Positions 1 through 6,026 of a DNA stretch of 6,159 nucleotides are shown here, piece after piece. A model generated the notes under the pieces. It worked only from the letters and a program-made list of their open reading frames with translations, did no database searches and was not told where the DNA came from. The DNA lies in contig JBFMHA010000103.1 of the NCBI GenBank assembly GCA_040753075.1, forward strand, positions 1 through 6,159. The letters run 5' to 3'. Numbering within the stretch: the first letter of the stretch is position 1; every line of letters starts with the position of its first letter. Both the position numbers and the translations under genes were made by a program. The stretch comes from UBA6814 sp040753075. Its GTDB lineage: Bacteria > Desulfobacterota > Desulfovibrionia > Desulfovibrionales > Desulfovibrionaceae.

Positions 1-1121
1 AGCGCGCCCAGGCCCTGGGCGCGACGAAGCGGCTGGTGGTCAAGGTGGGCAGCGCGGTGCTGGCCGGGCCCGAGGGCCTGGACGGCGCGGTCATCGACGA
101 CCTGGCCGGACAGATCGCCGACCTGCACGGCCGCGGCCTGGACGTGGTCCTGGTGTCCTCCGGCGCGGTGGCCGCGGGCCGGCGGGTGGTGGGCGTGACC
201 TCCCGGGACCTGCCCTCGCGCCAGGCCGCCTCGGCCGTGGGCCAGAGCCGGCTCATGCACGCCTGGGACGAGGCCTTCGGCCGGTTGGGCATCGTCACCG
301 CCCAGGTGCTGCTCACCCACGACGGCCTGGAGATGCGCGACCGGTTCCTGAACGCCCTGAACACGTTCCGCACCCTGCTCTCCTGGCGGGCGGTGCCGGT
401 GGTCAACGAGAACGACACCGTGGCCGTGCAGGAGCTGGTGTTCGGCGACAACGACACCCTGGCCAGCCTGGTGCTCAACGTGGTGGAGGCCGACCTCCTG
501 GTCAGCCTGACCTCGGCCCGCGGGGTCTTCGACCGCAACCCGGCCGAGCATCCGGACGCCGAGCCCCTGGCCTGCATCGAGGACATCGCGGACCTGGACG
601 TGGAAGGGCTGTGCTCGGGCAAGACCGCGGACGGCTCCGGGGGCATGTACGCCAAGCTCCTGGCCGCCCGGCGCGCGGCCCAGCTGGGGGCGCCCACCCT
701 CATCCTGGCCGGCCGGGAGCCGGGGGCCCTGGTCCGGGCCTTCAACGGCGAGGACCTTGGCACCTGGGTGCGGTCCGGGGGGAAGAAGATCTCCCGGCGC
801 AAGTTCTGGATGGCCTACAACAACAAGCCCGCGGGCACGGTGGTGGTGGACGAGGGCGCGGCCGCGGCCCTGCGGGACCGGGGCAAGAGCCTGCTCCCCG
901 CCGGCATCCGCGGCGTGGACGGCGATTTCGGCCAGGGCGCCCTGGTGCGCATCGTGGACCAGGCCGGCTCGGCGGTGGGCGTGGGCCTGTCCAACTATGC
1001 GGCCGGGGACCTGCGGCGCATCATGGGCCGGCACAGCTCCCAGATCGAGGCGGTGCTCGGCGGCTGCGCCTACCCCGAGGCGGTGCACCGGGACGACCTG
1101 CTCCTGGACGCCGCCATCTGA
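1..1121 (+). CDS. proB: Glutamate 5-kinase, C-terminal PUA domain (5' end cut off)
   Basis: ATP-dependent phosphorylation of L-glutamate to glutamyl 5-phosphate, the first committed step of proline synthesis, in the cytoplasm. The reading frame is already open at base 3 (RAQALGATKRLVVKVGSAVL), so the true start lies left of the window; the GTG at 36 falls inside the first kinase beta strand and is not the start. Amino-acid-kinase motifs appear in order: VVKVGSAVL, VSSGAVAAG, NENDTV, FGDNDTLAS, LTSARGVFDRNP and GSGGMYAKL. A PUA domain follows from about base 830 (GTVVVDEGAAAAL, SLLPAGI, the ending AVHRDDLLL), as in full-length E. coli ProB; about 372 residues are visible, so only a short N-terminus is missing. 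The PUA domain is known to be involved in feedback and oligomer behaviour in the family. The next gene starts 149 bp downstream on the same strand, with no clear terminator between. Identification is very secure. Confidence 0.96.
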   Translation, partial: RAQALGATKRLVVKVGSAVLAGPEGLDGAVIDDLAGQIADLHGRGLDVVLVSSGAVAAGRRVVGVTSRDLPSRQAASAVGQSRLMHAWDEAFGRLGIVTAQVLLTHDGLEMRDRFLNALNTFRTLLSWRAVPVVNENDTVAVQELVFGDNDTLASLVLNVVEADLLVSLTSARGVFDRNPAEHPDAEPLACIEDIADLDVEGLCSGKTADGSGGMYAKLLAARRAAQLGAPTLILAGREPGALVRAFNGEDLGTWVRSGGKKISRRKFWMAYNNKPAGTVVVDEGAAAALRDRGKSLLPAGIRGVDGDFGQGALVRIVDQAGSAVGVGLSNYAAGDLRRIMGRHSSQIEAVLGGCAYPEAVHRDDLLLDAAI

Positions 1122-1219
1122 AAAGTTTCCCCAGTTTCCGGGAGGGTTCGGGCGAGGCCGGGATTTCCGCCCCGCCGCCCTTCCCTTTCGGGCCGCATTT
1201 GGTGTAGTCCTGGAGCAAA

Positions 1220-1242
1220 GGCCCGGACTCCACGCCCGGGCC
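1220..1242 (+). promoter_or_regulatory. GC-rich hairpin in the leader before the receiver-PilZ gene
   Basis: GGCCCGG (1220-1226) pairs perfectly with CCGGGCC (1236-1242) across a 9-base loop. It sits 28 bases before the GTG start at 1271 and is not followed by a T tract, so it does not look like an intrinsic terminator for proB. It may be leader structure or chance in very GC-rich DNA. Confidence 0.2.
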
Positions 1243-1270
1243 GCAGAGGCAGCACGCAGCGAGGATATCC

Positions 1271-2656
1271 GTGGAGCGCCACATCAGGGTCCTGGTGGGT
1301 GAGCCGCACCCCCCGACCCAGGCCATCATCAAGAAGATCCTGGCGGACAACGGCTACGGCAGCGTGGTCACCGCCGCGGACCCCGTGGCCGTGGTCCAGT
1401 CGGTCAAGCGCGGGGACGCGGACGTGGCCCTGCTCGACTGGAAGCTGGTGGAGCCGGGCAACTACAAGCTCCTGGACGACATCGTCCTGGACCGCCGCAG
1501 CTTCAACCTGCCCATCCTGCTCATGGGCGCGGGCGCGCCCATGACCAAGGTGGAGGAGGCCCTGCGCCTGGGCGCCCGGGACTACCTGAACAAGCCCTTC
1601 ACGCCCTACGTGCTCATGGTGCGGCTGGAGAAGGCCCTGTACGGTCCGCCCAAGTCCCGCAAGGAGGCCGAGGCCGGGGCCGCGGCGTCCGAGGCCGCGC
1701 CGCCCGAGGGGAGCGCTCCCGAGCCCGCCCTGCCCAAGTCCGAGGCGGTGCAGAAGGAGGAGGCCCGGGCCCGGGCCACCTTCCTCAAGGGGTACGAGTC
1801 CCTCCGCCTGCGCAAGTGGGACAAGGCCATCTCCCTGTTCGCCGCGGCGCTCAAGCTCCAGATGCTCTTCCCCGAGGCCTACAAGGGCCTGGCCGAGGCC
1901 TTCCGGGGCAAGGCCGACCTGGAGCGCTCCAGCCAGTTCATGGGCAAGGCCGCCGAGACCCTGGTCTGGCTGGACCGGCACGAGGAGGCCGTCAGCCTCT
2001 ACGAGCACGCCCGCAAGATCGACCCCCACGCGGTCAACCCCTTCAAGACCGTGGCCGACCACCTCAAGGAGCAGAAGAGCCCGCAGGAGGTGGTGCGCCT
2101 CTACGAGCGAGCGGCCCGCGCCGCGCCCAAGGACCCCGACGTGGCCGTGGCCCTGGCCCGGGCCTACGTGGAGACCGGGCAGCAGGAGCGCGCCGTCCGG
2201 GTGCTCCAGCCGGTGCTGGCCGAGAGCGAGGTGCCCGAGGACCTCAGGGGCATCTTCCTGAGCATCGTCGGCGAGGACCGGCTGAAGGGGAGGAAGCTGG
2301 AGGTGCTGGACGCGGCGGGCGGGGGCGACGGCCAGGAAAAGCGCCGCGCCCTGCGCGTGCCCCTGGCCGACTACGCGGCCACCATGCCCCGGGTCGTGGA
2401 GAACTTCCCGGTGGTGGACCTGTCGGTGCACGGCATCGGGTTCAAGCCCTCGGGCGAGAAGTTCGAGGTGGGCCAGGAAGTCACCTTCGACCTGGTCACC
2501 ATGGGCGACTCCCGGGCGCGCAAGATCAAGGCCGTGGTCCGGCGGGTGGGCCTGGTGGTCATCGGCTGCGAGTTCGTGGGCCTCACCCCCAAGCAGGCCG
2601 AGGCCATCGCCAGCATCCTGCCCAAGAAGGCCGTGCCCGGGGCCGAGGAGGAGTAG
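1271..2656 (+). CDS. Response-regulator receiver - TPR - PilZ protein (c-di-GMP effector candidate)
   Basis: A 461-residue cytoplasmic protein with no signal peptide or membrane segment. Residues 1-124 are a CheY-like receiver: phospho-acceptor D56 (VALLDWK), K108 in NKPF, and the ALRLGARDYL helix. The usual paired acids after beta1 are reduced to GE (G10, E11), and the switch Thr/Ser is Gly86 (LLMGAG). Residues 126-160 are an Ala/Pro/Glu linker. About 165-335 is helical with TPR-like repeats (for example WDKAISLFAAALKLQ, HEEAVSLYEHARKIDP, PQEVVRLYERAARAAP). About 355-450 is a PilZ domain with both c-di-GMP signature motifs: RxxxR (R358, R362) and DxSxxG (D383, S385, G388). GTG start chosen because GAGGA (1261-1265) lies 5 bases ahead and the receiver begins directly after it. 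Inference: a c-di-GMP-responsive adaptor whose TPRs bind a partner; the receiver may be phosphorylated weakly or not at all. Target unknown. Confidence 0.88.
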   Translation: MERHIRVLVGEPHPPTQAIIKKILADNGYGSVVTAADPVAVVQSVKRGDADVALLDWKLVEPGNYKLLDDIVLDRRSFNLPILLMGAGAPMTKVEEALRLGARDYLNKPFTPYVLMVRLEKALYGPPKSRKEAEAGAAASEAAPPEGSAPEPALPKSEAVQKEEARARATFLKGYESLRLRKWDKAISLFAAALKLQMLFPEAYKGLAEAFRGKADLERSSQFMGKAAETLVWLDRHEEAVSLYEHARKIDPHAVNPFKTVADHLKEQKSPQEVVRLYERAARAAPKDPDVAVALARAYVETGQQERAVRVLQPVLAESEVPEDLRGIFLSIVGEDRLKGRKLEVLDAAGGGDGQEKRRALRVPLADYAATMPRVVENFPVVDLSVHGIGFKPSGEKFEVGQEVTFDLVTMGDSRARKIKAVVRRVGLVVIGCEFVGLTPKQAEAIASILPKKAVPGAEEE

Positions 2657-2666
2657 GGCGCGCCTG

Positions 2667-2703
2667 CCCCTTCGGCCACTCCGCCAGTGTCGGCGGGTCC
2701 GCC
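2667..2703. repeat. 37-bp direct repeat, copy 1 (intergenic)
   Basis: Matches 2742-2778 at 34 of 37 positions, offset by exactly 75 bp, which is 25 codons and so in phase. It contains the hairpin CCGCC-AGTGTC-GGCGG (2681-2696). Read on the minus strand in the same phase it would encode ADPPTLAEWPKG, a near copy of the C-terminal tail of the neighbouring minus-strand gene, although it lies beyond that gene's stop. The differences (2674, 2675 and 2688) all fall outside the 5-bp stem; 2688 is in the loop. Confidence 0.85.
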
Positions 2704-2708
2704 CCTCC

Positions 2709-2734
2709 CTCGAAAATTCCTCAGTATTTTTGAG
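2709..2734. terminator. AT-rich hairpin in the convergent gap, possible two-way terminator
   Basis: CTCGAAAAT (2709-2717) pairs along its whole length with ATTTTTGAG (2726-2734), with one G-T pair and an 8-base loop. It is a strikingly AT-rich island in GC-rich DNA between two convergent stop codons (2656 and 2739), which is where a bidirectional terminator would be expected. The stem is weak, and the T run is inside the stem rather than after it, so a termination role is uncertain. Confidence 0.35.
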
Positions 2735-2738
2735 AGAA

Positions 2739-4232
2739 CTACCCCTTCACCCACTCCGCCAGGGTCGGCGGGTCCGCCTCGCAGGCCGAGGGCGGCTTCC
2801 ACATGCAGGTCGCCGTGAGCTCCATTCCGCTGCGGATGATGGACACCGGCCGGTCCGAGGACACCACCACCACGCATACGTCCTCCCGCCCCGCGGTGAA
2901 GCGCAGGGCGGAGTTGTAGCGCGCGCCCCGGGCGCGGTCCTCGCCGGGCACGCTCCGTCCGTCCAGCAGGCAGGCGAAGCCGCGCAGGGTGAGGTCCGGG
3001 CGCAGGTGCAGGGCCCCGTCCAGCCGGGCCAGGGAGCAGGCCAGGGACAGGCCCTCGGGGTCGCGCAGATCCAGGGGGGCCTCCAGGCCCTGGCCGGCGA
3101 TGGGCAGGGGCTCCCCGGCCAGGTCCACCACCAGGGTGCAGCCGTGCTTGCGGTCCACGGCGCTGTGCACCAGTTGGGCCACGATCTGGAACAGCTCGTG
3201 CTGGGTCTCCAGGTCCAGGGCCGACTCCAGGAGCACCTCCTCGAACTGCACCAGCTTGGCCCGTCGGGTGGAGGAATGGAAATTCCCGTCGGAGAAGCTG
3301 CACACCGGCTCGGCGTCCAGGTGCAGGAACCCGTGGTTGCCCCGGAAGTCGGCGAGCAGGGTGGCCGGGGGCAGCTCCGGCGCTCCGGCCGCGTCCCCGG
3401 CGGCGCCCTCGGCGGCGCCCCCGGCGATGCCCCCGGCGATGCCCCCGGCGATGCCGAGGATGCGCCGGCCGTCGGACACCAGCACCCGGGGCGCGCCCTC
3501 CACCGCCTGCAGCAGCTTGCGCACGTGCTTGGCCCGCTCAAGGTAGGGCTGCTCCAGGTCCGGGAAGCGGACGAGGAAGCGCACCGCGGCCAGCTGGCCG
3601 GGCTCCACGAAGGCCAGTTGCCCGCGCGGCCAGCTTCCCTCCTCCAGGGTCTTGGAGATGGAAAGAACCGCGTCCAGGATGGGATAGACCCGCAGATGGG
3701 TGTCCGGGCCCAGGAGCTGGTTGCGCAGGTCCACGATGTGGTCGCGCACCGCGTGCACCGCGTAGCCCTGCAGCACCGTGCCCGCGGTGTTTATGGCCAG
3801 CTGGCTGGGCGCGGCCAGGTTCTGGGACATGAGTCCGGCCGCGAACTCCAGCCAGCGGCTGGTGGGGCCGGTGCTGCACAGGTCCGGATGATGCTCGGTG
3901 AACCAGGTCTGGGAGAACACCGCCTGGGCGAAGCAGCCGTAGGAGAGCAGACCCGAGAGGGAGAGGGACGGGGCGGAAATCTGCTCGAACTGGCGCAGCA
4001 TCCGGTGGTCCGGCGCCCCTTCCCGCCAGGCCGGGGTGTCCATGAAGAATTCCTTGAGCCTGGGCTCGTGGCCCGAGAGCAGGCACAGGGGGTCGTAGAC
4101 CCGCAGCGGGTCACCGGGCTCCACGGCGTAGATGAGCGCGGCCCGGCTGGCCTGCGAGAAATGGGACAGGCCCTCGCGCAAGCCGTCGGCCACGTGGAAC
4201 ACGCACTGTCGCTGCACCGCCCTGCTCACCAT
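2739..4232 (-). CDS. DisA_N/DAC-domain protein (diadenylate-cyclase-like) with unknown N-terminal region
   Basis: A 497-residue protein. The C-terminal part (about residues 345-475) resembles diadenylate cyclase domains, which join two ATP into c-di-AMP: a helix and LVVD strand, then LARLDGALHL with the DGA motif (D405-A407), a strand, then RGARYNSALRF (435-445) where canonical enzymes have GTRHRAA, then the VVVVSSDRPVSII strands. The canonical RHR is thus RYN here, so activity cannot be assumed. Residues 1-245 are unrecognised (includes a GLREGLSHFSQASRAALIY segment), with no convincing signal peptide or membrane helix, so the protein looks soluble, unlike CdaA. A middle region (VLVSDGRRILGIA, DFRGNHGFLHLD, CSFSDGNFHSST) is interrupted by a Gly/Ala repeat at 260-283. 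The N-terminus may be one of the sensor domains described next to DAC domains, but I cannot assign which. ATG at 4232 chosen over GTG at 4238 because GGAGG sits 5 bases before the ATG but directly abuts the GTG. Confidence 0.8.
   Translation of the reverse strand: MVSRAVQRQCVFHVADGLREGLSHFSQASRAALIYAVEPGDPLRVYDPLCLLSGHEPRLKEFFMDTPAWREGAPDHRMLRQFEQISAPSLSLSGLLSYGCFAQAVFSQTWFTEHHPDLCSTGPTSRWLEFAAGLMSQNLAAPSQLAINTAGTVLQGYAVHAVRDHIVDLRNQLLGPDTHLRVYPILDAVLSISKTLEEGSWPRGQLAFVEPGQLAAVRFLVRFPDLEQPYLERAKHVRKLLQAVEGAPRVLVSDGRRILGIAGGIAGGIAGGAAEGAAGDAAGAPELPPATLLADFRGNHGFLHLDAEPVCSFSDGNFHSSTRRAKLVQFEEVLLESALDLETQHELFQIVAQLVHSAVDRKHGCTLVVDLAGEPLPIAGQGLEAPLDLRDPEGLSLACSLARLDGALHLRPDLTLRGFACLLDGRSVPGEDRARGARYNSALRFTAGREDVCVVVVSSDRPVSIIRSGMELTATCMWKPPSACEADPPTLAEWVKG
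2742..2778. repeat. 37-bp direct repeat, copy 2 (last codons of the DAC-like gene)
   Basis: This copy encodes the C-terminal residues ADPPTLAEWVKG of the minus-strand DAC-like protein, just before its TAG (2739-2741). It repeats 2667-2703 with three substitutions and forms the same 5-bp stem hairpin (CCGCC-AGGGTC-GGCGG, 2756-2771). Confidence 0.85.
3394..3453. repeat. 12-bp tandem repeat inside the DAC-like gene
   Basis: Three perfect head-to-tail copies of CCCCCGGCGATG (3418-3429, 3430-3441, 3442-3453), preceded by two degenerate units (CCCTCGGCGGCG at 3406-3417 and TCCCCGGCGGCG at 3394-3405). On the coding strand each unit adds four residues (GIAG, or AAEG/AAGD in the older units). The period is a multiple of three, so copy-number change would lengthen or shorten the Gly/Ala insert without breaking the frame. 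Confidence 0.92.
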
Positions 4233-4281
4233 CCGCACCTCCCCAGGCTCGGGACGCCGCCCGCATCCGGCCGTCCGGACG

Positions 4282-4311
4282 AAGGCTAGCCTTTCGGGCG
4301 GAAAATCTCAA
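4282..4311 (-). promoter_or_regulatory. Promoter candidate for the DAC-like gene with overlapping palindrome
   Basis: On the minus strand, TTGAGA (4311-4306) is followed by a 17-base spacer and TAGCCT (4288-4283), a plausible sigma-70-type pair with a strong -35 and a weak -10. The predicted start of transcription is near 4276, about 45 bases before the ATG. The -10 lies inside a perfect 12-bp palindrome AAGGCTAGCCTT (4282-4293), which extends imperfectly to CGAAGGCTAGCCTTTCG (4280-4296). This could be an operator; no regulator is identified. Confidence 0.4.
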
Positions 4312-4387
4312 GGAATTGCGGCGGGGAAGCCTTTTTCACGGAAATCCGCTACAGTGGTCTGACTTTTTCCTGCGCAGGGAGGGCCGC

Positions 4388-4801
4388 ATGACCCCGGACA
4401 AGGTCCGCGACTTCATCGCCGAGCACGACACCTTCGCCCGGCATCTGGACATCGAGCTGCTGGAGGTGGGCGAGGGCCGGGCCCGGGCGCGCATGCCCCT
4501 GGACGCGCGCCACGTGAACGCGCTCAAGATCGCCCACGGCGGGGCCGTGTTCGCCCTGGCCGACCTGGCCTTCGCCGCGGCCTCCAATTCCCGCGGCGCG
4601 GTGGCGGTGGCGGTCAACGCGTCCATCACCTACCACGCCGCGGGGACCGGACCCTTCCTTGCGGCCGAGGCGCGGGAGCTGCACCGGAGCCGCCGGCTGG
4701 GCAGCTACGAGGTCCGGGTCACGGACCACGCCGGCGCCCTGGTGGCCACCTTCAACGGGATGGTCTACCGGAAGAAGGAGCGGGTGGGGGAGGCGGGATG
4801 A
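4388..4801 (+). CDS. PaaI-type hotdog-fold acyl-CoA thioesterase
   Basis: A 137-residue single-domain cytoplasmic protein, the usual length for the PaaI/YbgC-like hotdog thioesterases that hydrolyse acyl- or aryl-CoA thioesters. The family signature is clear: N44, then AHGGAVFALADLAFAAASN, with H50-G51-G52 and the catalytic-position acid D59 on the central helix. The strands VAVAVNASITYHAAG, LAAEARELHRSRRLGSYEVRVTD and LVATFNGMVYRKK follow as in the family. ATG at 4388 chosen because GGAGG (4378-4382) lies 5 bases upstream; an in-frame TTG at 4316 would add 24 poorly conserved-looking residues. It is transcribed away from the DAC-like gene and convergently with the transglycosylase gene. With no phenylacetate-pathway genes in view, the substrate is open: true PaaI, or a housekeeping CoA-ester scavenger. 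Confidence 0.9.
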   Translation: MTPDKVRDFIAEHDTFARHLDIELLEVGEGRARARMPLDARHVNALKIAHGGAVFALADLAFAAASNSRGAVAVAVNASITYHAAGTGPFLAAEARELHRSRRLGSYEVRVTDHAGALVATFNGMVYRKKERVGEAG

Positions 4802-4825
4802 GGAGGAGCCCGCTCCGCGGGAGCC

Positions 4826-5893
4826 TCACATCCTCCGCACGATCTCGTGGTGGTTGACGAAGAGGCGGCTGACGTAGTTGACCGTCTCCTCGAAGCTGGG
4901 GATGCGGCCGTAGGGGCCGTAGACCGGGCTGTCGTCGGCGGTGGAGGCCAGGCCCGCGTTGTAGCCCGCGGCCGCGGCCACGATGTTGCCGCTCCGGGCC
5001 CGGAGGTTCCTGGCCAGCATGAGGGCCATGGCCCGGATGGGCTTGGAGTAGGTCACCCGCTCGTCGAAGCCGCGCAGGTAGTGCAGGTCGTCCTCGCTGA
5101 AGATGTCCCGGCCCGCGAAGTTGGCCTCCAGGTAGCCCCGGAAGTTCCTGCGCGCCTCCTGCACCTGGCGGGAGAGCGCGCCCTCCTTGTCCATGGCCGC
5201 CACGTACTCCTTGGCCTTGGCCAGCTTCCCCCCGGAGATGAGCGCCTTGAGCGCGGCCAGGAGCATCTCCTCCTCGTTCTCGATGAGGGCCCGCTTGGCG
5301 CGCAGGGCGGTCTTCCACTTCTCCCGCGCGGTGTAGTAGCGCCGAATCTCGCCGGCCATCTCCGGCAGCTTGTGCGGCGGCCGGCCGTGCTCCTCCCGGT
5401 CGCCGGCGGTGAGCATGCCGAAGTCCCGCGCCGTGGGCGCTATGAACTGGCACACCCCCACGGCAAAGGCGTGGGACACCGCGAACTCGTAGAAGAAGCT
5501 CTCGGCCATGATCTGCCCCATGACCCAGGCCGGGTCCACCGGGTAGACCTCCCGGGCCCGGCGCACGCCGTCCAGGATCCAGTAGGCGATGTTGTGGACC
5601 CGCTTGTCCAGGTCCACCTGGGACAGGGGCTTGCCCCACACCGGCAGGGGGCGGCTGGCGTAGTGCTCGCGCACGAAGTCCAGGGTGGCCAGGGCCAGCC
5701 GGTCCTGGTAGGAGCGGGCCGCGTCGCCCTCGATGGGCGGGGCGAAGCTCGGGGGCACGATGACGTTGACCGGGGTGGTCCCGTTCACCGCGGCCCGGGC
5801 CGGCGCCGGGGCCAGGAGCCCCAGGGCCGCGGCCTGCGGCGCGAGGGCTGCGGCCACCGCGGCCTTGAGCAATCGTCTGCGGTCTTGGTCCAT
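4826..5893 (-). CDS. Lytic transglycosylase (SLT domain) with Tat signal peptide
   Basis: A 355-residue exported murein-cleaving enzyme, which would cut the MurNAc-GlcNAc bond with 1,6-anhydro product formation in the periplasm. The N-terminus DRRRLLKAAVAAALAPQAAA matches a twin-arginine signal (RRxLLK), with hydrophobic stretch and a probable cleavage after ARA (about residue 34). The SLT (family 1-like) motifs are present: catalytic E131 in MAESFFYEFAVS, GVCQF (146-150), GYNAG (310-314) and IPSFEETVNYV (331-341). E131 and YNAG are about 180 residues apart, against roughly 70 in Slt70, because a charged helical segment (about 165-280) is inserted. ATG at 5893 places the twin arginines at residues 5-7; an in-frame GTG at 5911 adds six residues, and neither start has a good ribosome binding site. 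It follows the HD-GYP gene on the same strand with a 133-bp gap. Assignment to the superfamily is firm; its natural substrate context is not. Confidence 0.88.
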   Translation of the reverse strand: MDQDRRRLLKAAVAAALAPQAAALGLLAPAPARAAVNGTTPVNVIVPPSFAPPIEGDAARSYQDRLALATLDFVREHYASRPLPVWGKPLSQVDLDKRVHNIAYWILDGVRRAREVYPVDPAWVMGQIMAESFFYEFAVSHAFAVGVCQFIAPTARDFGMLTAGDREEHGRPPHKLPEMAGEIRRYYTAREKWKTALRAKRALIENEEEMLLAALKALISGGKLAKAKEYVAAMDKEGALSRQVQEARRNFRGYLEANFAGRDIFSEDDLHYLRGFDERVTYSKPIRAMALMLARNLRARSGNIVAAAAGYNAGLASTADDSPVYGPYGRIPSFEETVNYVSRLFVNHHEIVRRM

Positions 5894-5901
5894 GGTCGAG
5901 G

Positions 5902-5907
5902 ATGCTA
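5902..5907 (-). promoter_or_regulatory. -10-like hexamer close to the transglycosylase start
   Basis: TAGCAT on the minus strand, inside the 8-bp palindrome TGCTAGCA (5903-5910), ends only 8 bases before the ATG at 5893. No good -35 was found at 15-18 bases. If used, the message would have almost no leader. Confidence 0.2.
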
Positions 5908-5957
5908 GCACACTTTCCGGCCGAACGGGAGGGCGGCCCTTCCGGCGAAAACCGGGG

Positions 5958-5974
5958 AAAAACCGAGAGCGGTT
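5958..5974 (-). terminator. Intrinsic-terminator-like hairpin after the HD-GYP-type gene
   Basis: On the minus strand, AACCG (5974-5970), a CTCT loop and CGGTT (5965-5961) form a compact stem whose end merges into a run of five T (5962-5958), followed by CCCC. A second small stem CCGG-TTTTCG-CCGG (5955-5942) lies just beyond. It is 52 bases after the TAG of the HD-GYP-type gene and 65 bases before the transglycosylase ATG. The stem is only five base pairs (plus two G-U), so this is a moderate candidate. Confidence 0.4.
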
Positions 5975-6026
5975 CCGATCCTGGGCCTCCTGCGCCCCGG
6001 AGGCGGCCCCGGACGGCAGAATCCGG

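Noticed and set aside
36..38. GTG at 36 as the proB start
   Set aside because: It would remove the beginning of the first conserved strand; the frame is open to the window edge, so the gene is truncated by the window.
1070..2431. A 453-codon open frame on the minus strand opposite the receiver-PilZ gene
   Set aside because: It overlaps the ends of two well-identified plus-strand genes and its peptide is repetitive G/L/H/Q without recognisable motifs.
3394..3453. Tandem repeat considered as a CRISPR-like or origin iteron array
   Set aside because: Units are 12 bp with no spacers, lie in frame inside a gene and code for a Gly/Ala linker.
2730..4289. A 519-codon open frame on the plus strand opposite the DAC-like gene
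   Set aside because: The peptide is low-complexity (rich in G, Q, H, V, L) without domain motifs, as expected for the antisense shadow of a GC-rich gene; the minus frame has DAC motifs and a good ribosome binding site.
4350..4355. TACAGT as a -10 for the thioesterase gene
   Set aside because: No acceptable -35 at 15-19 bases upstream; a single hexamer is too weak to list.
4809..4821. CCCGC-TCC-GCGGG hairpin between the convergent thioesterase and transglycosylase genes
   Set aside because: Three-base loop, no T tract on either strand, and alternative pairings exist; likely a chance stem in GC-rich DNA.
4847..5908. A 353-codon open frame on the plus strand opposite the transglycosylase gene
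   Set aside because: Antisense shadow; the minus frame carries a signal peptide and all SLT motifs.
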